Notes: generated from the letters alone by a model not told the origin. A stretch of DNA of 64,000 bases from Streptomonospora sp. PA3 (GCF_009728995.1 NZ_VTZW01000016.1:392421-456420); one strand, 5' to 3'. Shown: positions 1-10,401, counted from the first letter of the stretch. Translations and numbers: made by a program.

Positions 1-27
1 CCCGGCGCGGAGAGGAAGGGGCGTCGC

Positions 28-438
28 TCAGGCCGCCAGATCGGGGAAGAACAGCTTGATCTCGCGCTCGGCGGAGTAGGTGGAGTCCGAGCCGTGCACG
101 ATGTTCTGCTGCACCTCCAGCGCGAAGTCGCCGCGGATGGTGCCGGGGCCGGCGGCGATGGGGTCGGTGGCGCCGGCCAGGGCGCGGAAGGCCTCGACGG
201 CGCGCTCGCCCTCGACGACCATGGCCACCAGCGGCCCCCCGGTGATGAACTCGACCAGCGAGTCGAAGAACGGCCGCTCGGCGTGCTCCTCGTAGTGGGT
301 CTTGGCGGTGTCGGTGTCCAGCGTGCGCAGGTCCATCGCGACGATCCGCAGACCCCGGCGCTCGATGCGGGAGACGATCTCGCCGATGATGCTGCGCCGC
401 ACGCCGTCGGGCTTGATCAGAACAAGGGTCCGCTCCAC
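28..438 (-). CDS. ndk: Nucleoside diphosphate kinase
   Basis: Transfers the gamma-phosphate from ATP to nucleoside diphosphates through a phosphohistidine, balancing cytosolic NTP pools. The protein of about 136 residues opens with [14 protein letters not shown] and carries the active-site motif NIVHGSDS near residue 115, so the whole family is present at its usual length. A GTG start at 436-438 is preferred over the longer open frame, because AGGAGTGAC lies just upstream and homologues begin at this point. It is the last gene of a folC–DUF4233–ndk run on the minus strand, an order common in actinobacteria, although about 220 bases separate it from the DUF4233 gene. Confidence 0.96.
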   Translation of the reverse strand: MERTLVLIKPDGVRRSIIGEIVSRIERRGLRIVAMDLRTLDTDTAKTHYEEHAERPFFDSLVEFITGGPLVAMVVEGERAVEAFRALAGATDPIAAGPGTIRGDFALEVQQNIVHGSDSTYSAEREIKLFFPDLAA

Positions 439-656
439 GGTGGTGTCACTCCTCGGCAGTCGGTGCAAGGGATAGAGAGGGTGGACCGGGCCGACACTGG
501 GCTGCGCCCGGCACGCGGCGCGGCGGCCGCCCCTGGCCGTCGCAACCTTATCGCGTCCATTGCCTGGCCGGTGCCGTTACGCAGGAGGCACACACAGCGC
601 ACCCGGCCGGATGCGGCCGGAGACACGGGCCGCCGGCGTTCAGCGGCCCGATCGCT

Positions 657-1028
657 CTAGACTTGCCCCGCCTCGGGCCGCTCCTGTCGGGCCTCGGCGC
701 GGGCCTCGGCCGCGTCGCGGGCGTCGGTGCGCCGCCCCAGCAGCACGCCCGCCGCCCACAGCACGAGGAAGAGCACGCCCAAAAACGCCAGCCCCGGCAC
801 GAGGAACCCGGTGGCCACGAACGCCGCCTGCAGCGCCCAGCCGCCGAAGTAGGCCCAGCGGAACCGCTGCAGTGCCGACAGCACCAGCGCGAGCGCGGCC
901 AGGCCGCCCCACACGCCGCCGGCCACCGCCGGCGGGATGCCGGCGATCTGGATGGCCACCGGCACCGCGAGCCCGATGACGACGAACTCCAGCACGAGCA
1001 CCGTCGCGCACATCCTGCGCATGCTCAC
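657..1028 (-). CDS. DUF4233 small membrane protein
   Basis: A 123-residue integral membrane protein of the DUF4233 type, whose function is unknown. Four hydrophobic segments can be read (roughly residues 7-27, 32-50, 56-76 and 78-96), followed by a charged Ala/Glu/Arg-rich cytosolic tail. Its ATG overlaps the folC stop codon (ATGA at 1025-1028), so it is probably translated by coupling to folC. Actinobacterial genomes repeatedly place this family between folC and ndk, which supports the assignment more than any residue motif does. Confidence 0.85.
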   Translation of the reverse strand: MSMRRMCATVLVLEFVVIGLAVPVAIQIAGIPPAVAGGVWGGLAALALVLSALQRFRWAYFGGWALQAAFVATGFLVPGLAFLGVLFLVLWAAGVLLGRRTDARDAAEARAEARQERPEAGQV

Positions 1029-2371
1029 TCCCCCCCGATGAGGTGGCGGGCGTCGCCTGCGGTGACGACCGAGCCGGTGATGAGCACACCCGTACCGCTG
1101 GGCTCGCCCTCATACTCGGCCAGGGCGACGGCGGTGTCGATGGCGTCGTCGAGGCGCTCGGCCACGTGCACGCGCTCGGAGCCGAAGACCGGCTCCGCGG
1201 CGTCGTAGAGCTCCTGGGGCGCCAGGCTGCGCGGCGAGGAGTTGCGGGTGACGACGACCTCGGAGAGCAGGGGCTCCAGCGGCTCCAGGATGCCCTCGAC
1301 GTCCTTGTCGGCCATGATCGCCAGGATCCCGACGAGCCGGATGAAGCCGAACTCCTCCTGCACGGCCTCGGCCACCGCGGCCATCCCGGCCGGGTTGTGC
1401 GCGGCGTCCACCAGCACCGTGGGCGTGGTGCGCAGGATCTCCAGGCGCCCGGGCGACTCGACCGCGGCCAGCGCCTGGGCGATCAGCTCGGGATCGATGC
1501 GGTCCTCGCCCTCCCCCGGCCCGGCGAAGGCCTCGACCGCCGCCACCGCGACGGCGGCGTTGCCGGCCTGGTGGGCGCCGAACATGGGCAGGAACAGGCC
1601 CTCGTAGCCGCCGCGCAGGCCCTTGAGGGAGATCTGCTGCCCGCCTACCGCGATGCCGCGCTGGGCCACGCCGAACTCCAGGCCCTCGCGCGCGACCTGC
1701 GCCCCGATCTCGGAGACGTGGCGCATCAGCACCTCGGCGGCGTCCAGCGGCTGCTGGGCGAGCACGGCGATGGTGTCGGGCTTGATGATGCCCGCCTTCT
1801 CCTCGGCGATGCCTTCGACGGTGTCGGGCAGGAAATCGGTGTGGTCGACGGCGATGGGGGTGACCACCGCGACGTCGGCGTCGACCACGTTGGTGGCGTC
1901 CCAGGTGCCGCCCATGCCCACCTCGACGACCGCGACGTCGACCGGGGTGTCGGCGAAGAGGGCGTAGGCCATGCCGGTCAGCACCTCGAAGAACGACAGC
2001 GGGACGTCGTGGGAGGAGTCGACCAGCTCCACGTAGGGCCGGATGTCGTTGTAGGCCTCGACGAAGCGCTCCTCGGAGACCGGTTCGCCGTCGATGACGA
2101 CGCGCTCGCGCATGGTGCGCAGGTGGGGGCTGGTGTAGCGGCCCACGCGCAAGTGGCGCTCGCGAAGCAGCGCGTCGATCATCCGGGCGGTGGAGGTCTT
2201 GCCGTTGGTGCCCGTGATGTGGATGACCCGGTAGTTGCGCTGCGGCTCGCCCAGCAGGTCCATCAGCGCGCGGATCCGCTCGGTCGAGGGGTCGATGTCG
2301 GTCTCGACCCGGCGAGCCGTGATCTCGGCGACGACCCGGTTGTACTGCTCGCGGATGCCGGCCTCACTCAC
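1025..2371 (-). CDS. folC: Bifunctional folylpolyglutamate synthase/dihydrofolate synthase
   Basis: Mur-ligase-type enzyme that adds glutamate to dihydropteroate and to folates, using ATP. It acts in the cytosol and retains folates in the cell. The P-loop reads HITGTNGKTSTARM near residue 45-60 of about 448. The Mur-ligase central segment VVEVGMGGTWDATN follows, and the C-terminal domain contains DAAHNPAGM. The open frame extends to a GTG at 2398, but neither that nor the GTG at 2371 has a convincing Shine-Dalgarno. I chose 2371 (SEAGIREQYNRV) because homologues start near it. In many actinomycetes valS lies upstream; here the neighbour is an LVIVD-repeat gene, so that link is broken. Confidence 0.93.
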   Translation of the reverse strand: MSEAGIREQYNRVVAEITARRVETDIDPSTERIRALMDLLGEPQRNYRVIHITGTNGKTSTARMIDALLRERHLRVGRYTSPHLRTMRERVVIDGEPVSEERFVEAYNDIRPYVELVDSSHDVPLSFFEVLTGMAYALFADTPVDVAVVEVGMGGTWDATNVVDADVAVVTPIAVDHTDFLPDTVEGIAEEKAGIIKPDTIAVLAQQPLDAAEVLMRHVSEIGAQVAREGLEFGVAQRGIAVGGQQISLKGLRGGYEGLFLPMFGAHQAGNAAVAVAAVEAFAGPGEGEDRIDPELIAQALAAVESPGRLEILRTTPTVLVDAAHNPAGMAAVAEAVQEEFGFIRLVGILAIMADKDVEGILEPLEPLLSEVVVTRNSSPRSLAPQELYDAAEPVFGSERVHVAERLDDAIDTAVALAEYEGEPSGTGVLITGSVVTAGDARHLIGGE

Positions 2372-2505
2372 GGCGCGACCGGTGGTTCTAGGGTGCACAC
2401 ACCGACCACCCTACTCATTCCCGCGCCCTGCCGGTGCCCCCAGCGCGGCGGCCCGCCGCCCCGGCGGGGCGGCGGGCCGCGTGCGCTTGTGCGTTCTGGC
2501 GAGCG

Positions 2506-3927
2506 TCAGGCGCCCGGCCGGTAGCGCGGCTGGGTTTGCGGGTTGAACTGGTCGTAGGTGACCTTCTCGGCCTTCTTCAGCCGCGGGTCCTCCAGCTTCA
2601 GCACGTCGAAGCCCCGCTGGATGTCGGAGGAGTAGACGTGGCCGTTGTAGTAGTAGGCCGACCACGAGCCGCCGATGCGGAGCTCCTCGTCGCTGAGCGG
2701 GCCGCGGTCGAAGTAGCCGATCTCGCGCGGGTTCTCGGGGTCGTTGAAGTCGATGATGGAGACCCCGCCCTGATACCAGGACTGCACGAAGTAGTCCTTG
2801 CCCGGCACCGGGATCAGCGAGCCGTTGTGGGCGACGCAGTTCTCCGTGTCGCCCTGGTGGCGCGGGAGCTTGAAGTAGCTCTCGAACACCAGCTCGGGGT
2901 TCTTCTTGCCCTTGAGGCTGTAGACCGCGTCGGCGCCGCGGCTGGGGCCGACCTCCTCGTTGCAGGTGGCGGCGCCGCCCCCGCCGAGCTCGTCGGTGAA
3001 GATCACCGTCTTGGCGGTGTTGCTGAAGGTGGCCGAGTGGTAGAACGCGAAGTTCTCGTCGGTGACCCGCTCGGTGACCTTCGGCTGGACGGGGTCGCTG
3101 ATGTCCATGATGACGCCGTCGCCCATGCACGCGCCCGCGGCGATGTCCTTGTGCGGCAGCACGGTGATGTCGTGGCAGCCGGTGGTGGGCAGCAGCAGGC
3201 CGTCCTGGTCCTCGTTGCCGCCGTCGGGGAAGAGCACCGGCTCGCTGACCACCGCGGCCGAGGCCGGGTCGTCCTTGTCGATCTCGATGACCGAGATCTT
3301 GTCATGCGGCGGCTGGCAGTTGGGGTAGTCCTCCGACGGCGAGTAGGAGGAGACGTAGACGTAGTCCTTGTCCCCCTCGCCGGGAACCAGGGTGTGGGTG
3401 TGGGAGCCGCAGTCGGTGGGCACCGCGGCGACGTACTCCGGCGCGGACTTGTCGGAGATGTCGAAGACGCGCACGCCCTCGAAGGCGTTGGCGTCGGAGG
3501 GGTCGCTGGCGGGGGCGCCGCAGTCCTGCCCGGCCCGCGGATAGTCCACCGAGAAGTAGAGCAGGTCGCCGCTCACCGACACGTCGCCCTGGCCGCCCTG
3601 GCACAGCACCTGGCTCACGACCTGCGGCGACTCCGGATTGGAGATGTCGTAGATCATGAAGCCGTTGTAGTTGCCGTCGATGGCGTAGTCGCCGGTGAAT
3701 GCGAGGTCGGAATTGAAGGCGCCGTAGGAGGCGAACGGACCTTCCTTGGGAAGATTCGCCAGATGGACGACATTTTCGCTGGTGGTGACGTCGGCAGAGG
3801 GGGAATCGGCGCTTGCGGCCGGTGCGAACGCGGCAACCGCGACCAGTGCCGCGGCGCCGGCGAGCGCGACGCCGGCCTTGCGTAGCCGGCCGCGCCGAGA
3901 ACGAAGCGGCCAGGGGGATGTCGACAT
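2506..3927 (-). CDS. Secreted LVIVD-repeat (beta-propeller-like) protein
   Basis: Predicted exported protein of 473 residues. An Arg-rich n-region, a hydrophobic core (AGVALAGAAALVAVAAFAP) and a cut near ASA-DS form a signal peptide at about 1-43. The mature part contains repeated blades such as GFMIYDISNPESPQVV, GVRVFDISDKSAPEYV, GVIMDISDPVQPKVT and GVSIIDFNDPENPREI, the hallmark of LVIVD-repeat proteins, which probably fold as a propeller. No enzymatic motif is visible. ATG 3927 follows AGGAGG. The longer frame to 4188 crosses lower-GC upstream DNA and is not used. It is divergent from a DUF305 lipoprotein gene, and both products are predicted to be outside the membrane. Confidence 0.88.
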   Translation of the reverse strand: MSTSPWPLRSRRGRLRKAGVALAGAAALVAVAAFAPAASADSPSADVTTSENVVHLANLPKEGPFASYGAFNSDLAFTGDYAIDGNYNGFMIYDISNPESPQVVSQVLCQGGQGDVSVSGDLLYFSVDYPRAGQDCGAPASDPSDANAFEGVRVFDISDKSAPEYVAAVPTDCGSHTHTLVPGEGDKDYVYVSSYSPSEDYPNCQPPHDKISVIEIDKDDPASAAVVSEPVLFPDGGNEDQDGLLLPTTGCHDITVLPHKDIAAGACMGDGVIMDISDPVQPKVTERVTDENFAFYHSATFSNTAKTVIFTDELGGGGAATCNEEVGPSRGADAVYSLKGKKNPELVFESYFKLPRHQGDTENCVAHNGSLIPVPGKDYFVQSWYQGGVSIIDFNDPENPREIGYFDRGPLSDEELRIGGSWSAYYYNGHVYSSDIQRGFDVLKLEDPRLKKAEKVTYDQFNPQTQPRYRPGA

Positions 3928-4265
3928 ACGGCCTCCTAATCGGATCCATCCCGAATGATGAGCAAAATACCTAGTGAGGACTGCCTTGTACAGGGTGGCG
4001 CCACAACGAAACCCAAGCTCAACATTCGGGTACCAACGGCGCTTTTCATTGCACAACACGCCAAGTTCGGCGCCGAATTCGCTTCTCACCTGGCAAAATG
4101 CCGACGGACCGGGGTGTCGGACGGCGTCTGCCGAGCGCATGCGCTTACACTGCGCATCCGTTCGGGCACGCGGCCCGATACTGGACAAAACGCGGCCGGG
4201 CTGAGTAGACAGTGCTGGAAGGCGGCCCGCCCGGCCGCTTCCGTCCCCCTGCGGAAGGAGCCCAC
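3928..4265. promoter_or_regulatory. Divergent promoter region between the LVIVD-repeat and DUF305 genes
   Basis: About 340 bases without a gene, less GC-rich than its flanks. On the minus strand an AT-rich stretch (TAGGTATTTT near 3965-3975) could serve as the −10 region of the LVIVD gene, followed by its AGGAGG. GGAAGGAG at about 4254-4261 is the ribosome binding site of the DUF305 gene. No operator with clear symmetry was found. Confidence 0.4.
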
Positions 4266-4979
4266 GTGCGGCACAGGGTCGCGGCTGCCGCAGCCGCCCT
4301 CGTCCTCACCGGCCTGACGGCCTGCACCGGCGGCGACCAGTCCGCCGACGGCCCGCCCGTTCTGGCGCCCGGCTCACCCGGAGGATCGCCCTCGCCGGCC
4401 TCGCAGGAGCAGATCGACGCCGCTGTGGCAGGGCTGGAGCACAACAAGGCCGACGTCGAGTACATGCTGATGATGATCGAGCACCACGGCCAGGCGCTGG
4501 TGATGACCGACATGGTCGAGAAGCGGGCGAAGGACGGCGACATCAAGAAGATCGCCGACCGCATCGCCGCGGCCCAGGGGCCCGAGATCGAGGCGATGGA
4601 GGCGTGGCTGGAGCAGAACGTCTACGGCCCGGCCGAGGAGAACCCCAACCACGCCGGGTTCTGCGCCCAGGGGCCCGACGGCGGGCACGGCCACGGATCC
4701 GGCGGCGCGGACGCCGGCGACTGCCCGGTGGACCTCGACCACTCCGACATGCCCGGCATGGCCAGCCAGAAGCAGCTCGACGAACTGCGGGCGGCCGAGG
4801 GCGCGGAGTTCGACCGGATGTTCGTCGAGCTGATGACCGCCCACCACAAGGGCGCGATCACCATGGCCGAGAAGGCCACGGAGGACGGCAAGCACCCGGT
4901 GGTGCTGCGCATGGCCAACGACGTCATCGCCGAGCAGACCGCCGACATCAACCGCATGGACGGCATCCTCGACGGCTGA
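4266..4979 (+). CDS. DUF305 family lipoprotein
   Basis: A 237-residue protein with a lipoprotein signal peptide: RHRVAAAAAALVLTG followed by the lipobox LTAC with Cys20. It should therefore be anchored on the outer face of the cytoplasmic membrane. Two ferritin-like DUF305 halves carry MMIEHHGQAL and MTAHHKGAIT, paired-histidine helices thought to bind metal in this family. A His/Gly-rich linker lies between them. The GTG start at 4266 is preceded by GGAAGGAG. The gene is divergent from the LVIVD-repeat gene. Copper handling is sometimes proposed for DUF305 proteins, but nothing here proves it. Confidence 0.9.
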   Translation: MRHRVAAAAAALVLTGLTACTGGDQSADGPPVLAPGSPGGSPSPASQEQIDAAVAGLEHNKADVEYMLMMIEHHGQALVMTDMVEKRAKDGDIKKIADRIAAAQGPEIEAMEAWLEQNVYGPAEENPNHAGFCAQGPDGGHGHGSGGADAGDCPVDLDHSDMPGMASQKQLDELRAAEGAEFDRMFVELMTAHHKGAITMAEKATEDGKHPVVLRMANDVIAEQTADINRMDGILDG

Positions 4980-5093
4980 GGTCCCCGCGCGCCCGAGGCG
5001 CGCATCGCCCGACCGGGGGGAACCGGGGCCGCCCGGCGCCGCGTCCCACCCTGCACGATCGCACGGACGCACACCGATGGGGGCTGGGGCTGC

Positions 5094-5255
5094 GTGGGCT
5101 GGATCAAGGGGGTCGCGCTGGGGTGCGCGGCGCTGGTGCTGGTGGCGGTCGTGGCCGCCGGCGTCTGGTTCGTCATGTTGGTGGACGCGCTGGAGGAGCC
5201 CGTCGAGGGCTGGCAGGAGGCGCCGCCCGCAGAGCCGTCCGGCGCCGCACCGTGA
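5094..5255 (+). CDS. Small single-pass membrane protein (hypothetical)
   Basis: A 53-residue frame reading GWIKGVALGCAALVLVAVV, then AAGVWFVMLVDALEEPVEG: one transmembrane helix and a short acidic tail. It begins with GTG and follows the DUF305 gene by 114 bases. The Shine-Dalgarno is poor. Support is the strong membrane-helix composition and a stop codon placed directly before a terminator hairpin. No family is recognised. Confidence 0.45.
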   Translation: MGWIKGVALGCAALVLVAVVAAGVWFVMLVDALEEPVEGWQEAPPAEPSGAAP

Positions 5256-5293
5256 GCCGGGCGGCCCTGCGGCCGACTCCGCACGACACGACG

Positions 5294-5325
5294 GCGGGCG
5301 GGCTCCCCTCGGGGAACCCGCCCGC
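5294..5325. terminator. Bidirectional terminator between the DUF305-side genes and clpX
   Basis: Nearly perfect hairpin: a GC-rich arm of 15 bases at 5294-5308 and its complement at 5311-5325, with one C/A mismatch. It lies between convergent genes and can serve both. It lacks a long U tract, as is usual in high-GC actinobacteria. Confidence 0.75.
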
Positions 5326-5357
5326 TCTCGCCTGTGGGCGTTGGTGCGCCCCGAGTG

Positions 5358-6638
<1,281 letters not shown>

Positions 6639-6888
6639 CCAGCCACTCCTTAAAACGTAGGCCACCCCGTCATCGGCCACCCGGCGGCGCCGCGGAAGCG
6701 GATGACGTGCCTCGGTTCGAGCAAGCTACCGCTTCTGCAGGATATGCCCTTCGGATGAACGATGGGCGGGGCGATCTGTGCGTCGTTCCTCCGAGACTAA
6801 GCGAAGTTGCGGACCGGCATCACCACACTCCGGTCCCACGGCGTGTGGCGGCCGGCCCGCCTCCGACGCTCGCTTGCCCGGCCCGCCC

Positions 6889-7548
6889 CTACTTCATGGA
6901 CGTCTTGCGGTACGGGAGGACGTAGTCGACCATCCCGTACTCCTTGGCGCCTTCGGCGGTGAGGATCTTGTCGCGCTCGATGTCGCGGGAGATCTGCTCC
7001 TGGGGCTGGCCCGTGTGCTTGGCGAGCGTGACCTCCATCTGCTCGCGGATGCGCATGATCTCGTTCGCCTGGATCTCGATGTCGCTGGCCTGGCCGTAGG
7101 CGCCCTCGGCCGCCGGCTGGTGGATCAGCACCCGGGCGTTGGGCAGGCAGCCGCGCTTGCCCTTGGTCCCTCCGGCGAGCAGCACGGCGGCGGCCGAGGC
7201 CGCCTGACCGATGCACACCGTCTGGATGTCGGGCCGCACGAACTGCATCGTGTCGTAGATGGCCATCAGCGACGTGAACGAGCCGCCCGGGGAGTTGATG
7301 TACATCTGGATGTCGCGGTCGGCGTCGATCTGCTCAAGCGTGATGAGCTGCGCCATGATGTCGTTCGCGGAGACGTCGTCGATCTGCACCCCCACGAAGA
7401 TGATCCGCTCCTCGAAGAGCTTGTTGTAGGGGTTCATCTCCTTGACGCCGTACGACGTGCGCTCGACGTAGGAGGGCAGGATGTAGCGGCTCTGCGGGCT
7501 CGCGGGCGCCATGCCGCCGCCGTAGGGGCTGGGGTTGTACTCGGTCAT
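6889..7548 (-). CDS. clpP2: ATP-dependent Clp protease proteolytic subunit (second ClpP)
   Basis: Serine protease subunit that forms heptameric rings stacked with a second ClpP; cytosolic. Of 219 residues, the catalytic triad is Ser118 in GQAASAAAV, His143 in LIHQPA and Asp193 in IERDKI. INSPGGS at 84-90 is the substrate-strand motif. ATG 7548 ([11 protein letters not shown]) has GGAAGG upstream; the longer frame to 7578 is not needed. It lies 47 bases downstream of the other clpP, a pair typical of actinobacteria, in which the two subunits assemble into one mixed peptidase. Confidence 0.95.
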   Translation of the reverse strand: MTEYNPSPYGGGMAPASPQSRYILPSYVERTSYGVKEMNPYNKLFEERIIFVGVQIDDVSANDIMAQLITLEQIDADRDIQMYINSPGGSFTSLMAIYDTMQFVRPDIQTVCIGQAASAAAVLLAGGTKGKRGCLPNARVLIHQPAAEGAYGQASDIEIQANEIMRIREQMEVTLAKHTGQPQEQISRDIERDKILTAEGAKEYGMVDYVLPYRKTSMK

Positions 7549-7595
7549 GTTCTGGCCTTCCACAGTGCACCTGTCCACACGGATGGGGTCGCCGA

Positions 7596-8225
7596 TCAGC
7601 CGGACTGGCCGCCGGTCACGTCGGGGGTGCCTTCAAGCACCTCGTCGATGAAGCCGTACTCCTTGGACTCCTGCGCGGTGAACCAGCGGTCGCGGTCGGC
7701 GTCCTTCTCGATCTGCTCCTGGGCCTGGCCGGTGTGCAGCGAGACGCGCTCGAAGAACATCCGCTTCACGTACAGCAGCTGGTCGGCCAGGATGCGGATG
7801 TCGGAGGCCGTGCCCCCGATCCCCCCGGAGGGCTGGTGCATCATGACCCGGGTGTGCGGCAGCGCGTAGCGCTTGCCCTGCGCGCCGGCGCACAGCAGCA
7901 GCTGGCCCATGGACGCCGCCATCCCCATCCCCACGGTGCGGACGTCGTTGGGGATGTACTGCATGACGTCGTAGATGGCCATGCCGGCGGTCACCGAACC
8001 GCCGGGGGAGTTGATGTAGAGGGTGATGTCGCGCTGGCGGTCCTCGGCGGACAGCAGCAGCAGCTCGCCCACGATGCGGTTGGCGATCTCGTCGTCGACC
8101 TGCTGGCCGAGGAAGACGATGCGCTGACGCAGCAGGCGCTGCGACGTCTGCTCGTACATCGAGGGAATAGGCGACTCGGGCGTACGGGCGTCGATTCCCT
8201 GGAACTCATTGAAGGTCGGCGGCAC
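7596..8225 (-). CDS. clpP1: ATP-dependent Clp protease proteolytic subunit (first ClpP)
   Basis: Peptidase subunit of the Clp protease. With the start chosen here it has 209 residues: Ser105 in GMAASMGQ, His130 in VMMHQPSGG and Asp179 in ADRDRWF form the triad, and the INSPGGS motif is at 71-77. The open frame continues to 8360, but a GTG at 8223-8225 has AGGTGA five bases upstream and gives the usual family length. An internal ATG at MYEQTSQ is a second possibility. It is the first gene of the clpP1–clpP2 pair, with a ClgR-like box about 90 bases upstream. Confidence 0.93.
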   Translation of the reverse strand: MPPTFNEFQGIDARTPESPIPSMYEQTSQRLLRQRIVFLGQQVDDEIANRIVGELLLLSAEDRQRDITLYINSPGGSVTAGMAIYDVMQYIPNDVRTVGMGMAASMGQLLLCAGAQGKRYALPHTRVMMHQPSGGIGGTASDIRILADQLLYVKRMFFERVSLHTGQAQEQIEKDADRDRWFTAQESKEYGFIDEVLEGTPDVTGGQSG

Positions 8226-8312
8226 TCTCGTCACCTGCTCCGGACTCGAAACGGTTGCGACGCCTGCGACACTAACGCCCGCAGCGGCCCGACTCGCACG
8301 TATGAGGAGCCT

Positions 8313-8326
8313 GTTCGCTTTGAGCG
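8313..8326 (+). promoter_or_regulatory. Putative ClgR-type operator upstream of clpP1
   Basis: The sequence GTTCGCTTTGAGCG fits the published Streptomyces ClgR pattern GTTCGC-N5-GCG. It lies about 90 bases before the clpP1 start, where ClgR would activate clpP1P2 under protein stress. The match is read by eye, and no ClgR gene is in the window. Confidence 0.55.
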
Positions 8327-8369
8327 CAGGTGCCGCGGCGCCTGCCTGGCGGTTCTGCACTTAGCCAAC

Positions 8370-8406
8370 GAGCCCCGCGCCGACCCGGGGGGACGGCGCG
8401 GGGCTC
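8370..8406 (-). terminator. Terminator of tig
   Basis: A 13-base perfect stem (arms 8370-8382 and 8394-8406) around an 11-base loop, sited downstream of tig and upstream of the clpP1 promoter region. It separates the two transcription units. Confidence 0.8.
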
Positions 8407-8428
8407 GCTTAGAGGAAACACTACGTAC

Positions 8429-8560
8429 GACGCGCAGCGTCTCCGTTGGGGTGGCGGTGGGAGACGGGCGGGCGCTGCGACGCGCAGCGCCTCCGTCGGG
8501 GCGGCGGGAGCAGCCCGGCGTCTCCGTTGAGGGGCGCGGCGGGAGACGGTCGGGCGCTGC
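8429..8560. repeat. Three imperfect tandem units between tig and clpP1
   Basis: Units at about 8429-8478, 8479-8516 and 8517-8560 share the core CTCCGTYGGGG...GGCGGGAG and ends such as CGGGCGCTGC. The first and third also contain inverted arms CGTCTCC/GGAGACG (8438-8466 and 8519-8548), so each can fold. They lie just after the tig stop and before the main terminator. They may act as extra transcription-stopping or RNA-stabilising hairpins. Confidence 0.6.
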
Positions 8561-8602
8561 CCGCCCACCGCCTCCGCACAGGGCGGCCGCCGGGCGGTCG
8601 CG

Positions 8603-10036
8603 CTAGCGGCGCTCCGCTTCGTCGCCGGTGTCGCGCACCTCGGGGCCGGCGTCCGCGGTCTCCAGCTCCTCGGCGCCCTCGGCGGCGGCCTCCTCGGCGT
8701 CCGCGGCCTCGCCGGCTCCCGCCTCCTCGGCCTTCTCCTGCTCGACCACGTTGCCCGACTCGTCGGTGATCTCGGCCTTCTCCATCACCAGGTCGAGCGC
8801 CTTGGCGCGCACGACCTCGGTGTAGGCCACCCGGATCTGGTTGGACTCGACGAGGTGCTGGGCGAGCTGGTCGGGCGAGACCCCCATGCGCTGAGCCTGC
8901 TCCATGACGTACTGGCTCAGCTCGTTGTTGTCGGCGGAGAGCTCCTCCTCCATCGCGATCTGGTCCAGGATGAAGCCCGCCTTGACCGCGGAGGTGGCGC
9001 CCTGCTTGAGCTCCTCCTCGAACTCCTCCTCGCTCTGGCCCTGGGACTCCAGGTAGGACTCCTTGGTCAGCCCGCTCTGGGAGAGCTGCTGCTCAAGGCT
9101 CTGGCGGCGGCGGTCCAGCTCCTCCTCGACCACGGAGTCGGGCAGCGGGATGTCGACGGACTCGACCAGCTTCTCCAGCGCGCGGTCGCGGGCCTGGTTG
9201 AGCTGCTGGAGCCGGCGGACCTGCGCCATGCGCGAACGGACGTCGGCGCGCAGCTCCTCCATGGTGTCGAACTCGCTGGCCATCTGCGCGAACTCGTCGT
9301 CGAGCTCGGGCAGCTCCTTGACCTTGACGCTGTGCACCGTGACGGTGACGTCGGCGTCGCGGCCCTCGTATTCGCCGCCCACCAGCTTTGTGGCGAAGGT
9401 GGCCGACTCGCCCTCGGACATGCCCTCAAGGGTGTCGTCGAGGCCTTCGAGGATGGTGTTGGTGCCCACCTCGTAGGAGAGCCCGCTGGTCTGCACGTCC
9501 TCCAGCGGCTCGCCGTCGATGGCGGCGGAGAGGTCGATGGAGACGTGGTCGCCCTGCTGGACCGGCCGGTCGGCGCCGACGAGCGTCGAGAACCGCTCGC
9601 GCAGGTTGTTCACCTGCTCCTCGACCTGGTCCTCGGTGGCCTCGGCGTCGTCGACGGTGACCTGCATGCCCTCGTAGTCGGGCACCTCGAACTTGGGCCG
9701 GACGTCGACCTCGGCCGTGAAGGCGAGCTCCTCGTTGTCCTCCAGCTTGGTGACCTCCACGTCGGGCTGGCCGAGCGCGAAGATCTCCTCCTTCTGGATG
9801 GCCTCGTTGTACAGCTCGGGAACGGCGTGGTTCACCGCTTCGCTGATCACCGCTCCGCGCCCGACGTGCCGATCGATCAGCCGAGCGGGGGCCTTGCCGG
9901 GGCGGAAGCCCTTGATGCGCACCTGCTTGGCGAGCGACTTGTAGGTCACGTCGAAGGCATGCTCAAGTTCCTCGAACGGAACCTCGATGGTCAGCTTGAC
10001 CCGGGTCGGGCTGAGCTCCTCGACATCGGTCTTCAC
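8603..10036 (-). CDS. tig: Trigger factor (ribosome-associated chaperone and peptidyl-prolyl isomerase)
   Basis: Binds the ribosome exit site and shields nascent chains. Of 477 residues, the ribosome-binding segment GFRPGKAP near residue 43 is exact. An FKBP-type domain covers about 150-245 (QQGDHVSIDLSAAIDGE), and a helical C-terminal chaperone domain follows. The last 50 residues are a low-complexity Glu/Ala tail, common in actinobacterial trigger factors. The start is GTG at 10034-10036, with AGGAGT upstream. It stands upstream of clpP1-clpP2-clpX on the same strand, the classic tig–clp arrangement. Confidence 0.96.
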   Translation of the reverse strand: MKTDVEELSPTRVKLTIEVPFEELEHAFDVTYKSLAKQVRIKGFRPGKAPARLIDRHVGRGAVISEAVNHAVPELYNEAIQKEEIFALGQPDVEVTKLEDNEELAFTAEVDVRPKFEVPDYEGMQVTVDDAEATEDQVEEQVNNLRERFSTLVGADRPVQQGDHVSIDLSAAIDGEPLEDVQTSGLSYEVGTNTILEGLDDTLEGMSEGESATFATKLVGGEYEGRDADVTVTVHSVKVKELPELDDEFAQMASEFDTMEELRADVRSRMAQVRRLQQLNQARDRALEKLVESVDIPLPDSVVEEELDRRRQSLEQQLSQSGLTKESYLESQGQSEEEFEEELKQGATSAVKAGFILDQIAMEEELSADNNELSQYVMEQAQRMGVSPDQLAQHLVESNQIRVAYTEVVRAKALDLVMEKAEITDESGNVVEQEKAEEAGAGEAADAEEAAAEGAEELETADAGPEVRDTGDEAERR

Positions 10037-10266
10037 GGGGCGGTACTCCTAGGTTTCCGGCGGTTTTCCGGGACGACCCGGCACGCAGGGCGCACTCCCC
10101 GGCCACCGGACTGGCGAACCGGCGGGCCGGCGCAGGCTGTGACACCGAGCTGTGGGGCCTGAGACTGGCTTTTGACGTTTTCCTGCTGATCGTGCCAAGT
10201 CTAGGGCAGTCAGAGGGGCCCTCACGGCGCCCGCGGCACACGCCCCGGCACCACGAGTCTTCTCGT

Positions 10267-10340
10267 CGGGGAGGCGGGATTCGAACCCGCGGCCTCATGC
10301 TCCCAAAGCATGCGCGCTAACCAAGCTGCGCTACTCCCCG
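10267..10340 (-). tRNA. tRNA-Pro (anticodon UGG)
   Basis: A 74-base cloverleaf on the minus strand. The acceptor arms CGGGGAG/CTCCCCG pair fully, the anticodon loop TTTGGGA gives UGG, and the T loop TTCGAAT sits on a GCGGG/CCCGC stem. No CCA is encoded. It is not disturbed by the adjacent mobile element. Confidence 0.95.
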
Positions 10341-10368
10341 TGAACCTCGCGCCGGTGCCCGCGAAAAG

Positions 10369-10401
10369 TTGGCACAACCCGCGCTGCGAAGACTGTAGTC
10401 T
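10369..10401 (+). promoter_or_regulatory. Candidate promoter of tRNA-Gly
   Basis: TTGGCA at 10369-10374 could be a −35 and the TGTAGTCT region at 10394-10401 a −10, with a longer-than-ideal spacer. It lies about 50 bases before the tRNA. This is the host promoter that continues to drive the tRNA after element insertion. Confidence 0.35.

Noticed and set aside
8429-8560. CRISPR array
   Set aside because: The units are directly adjacent and imperfect, with no unique spacers and no cas genes anywhere in the window.
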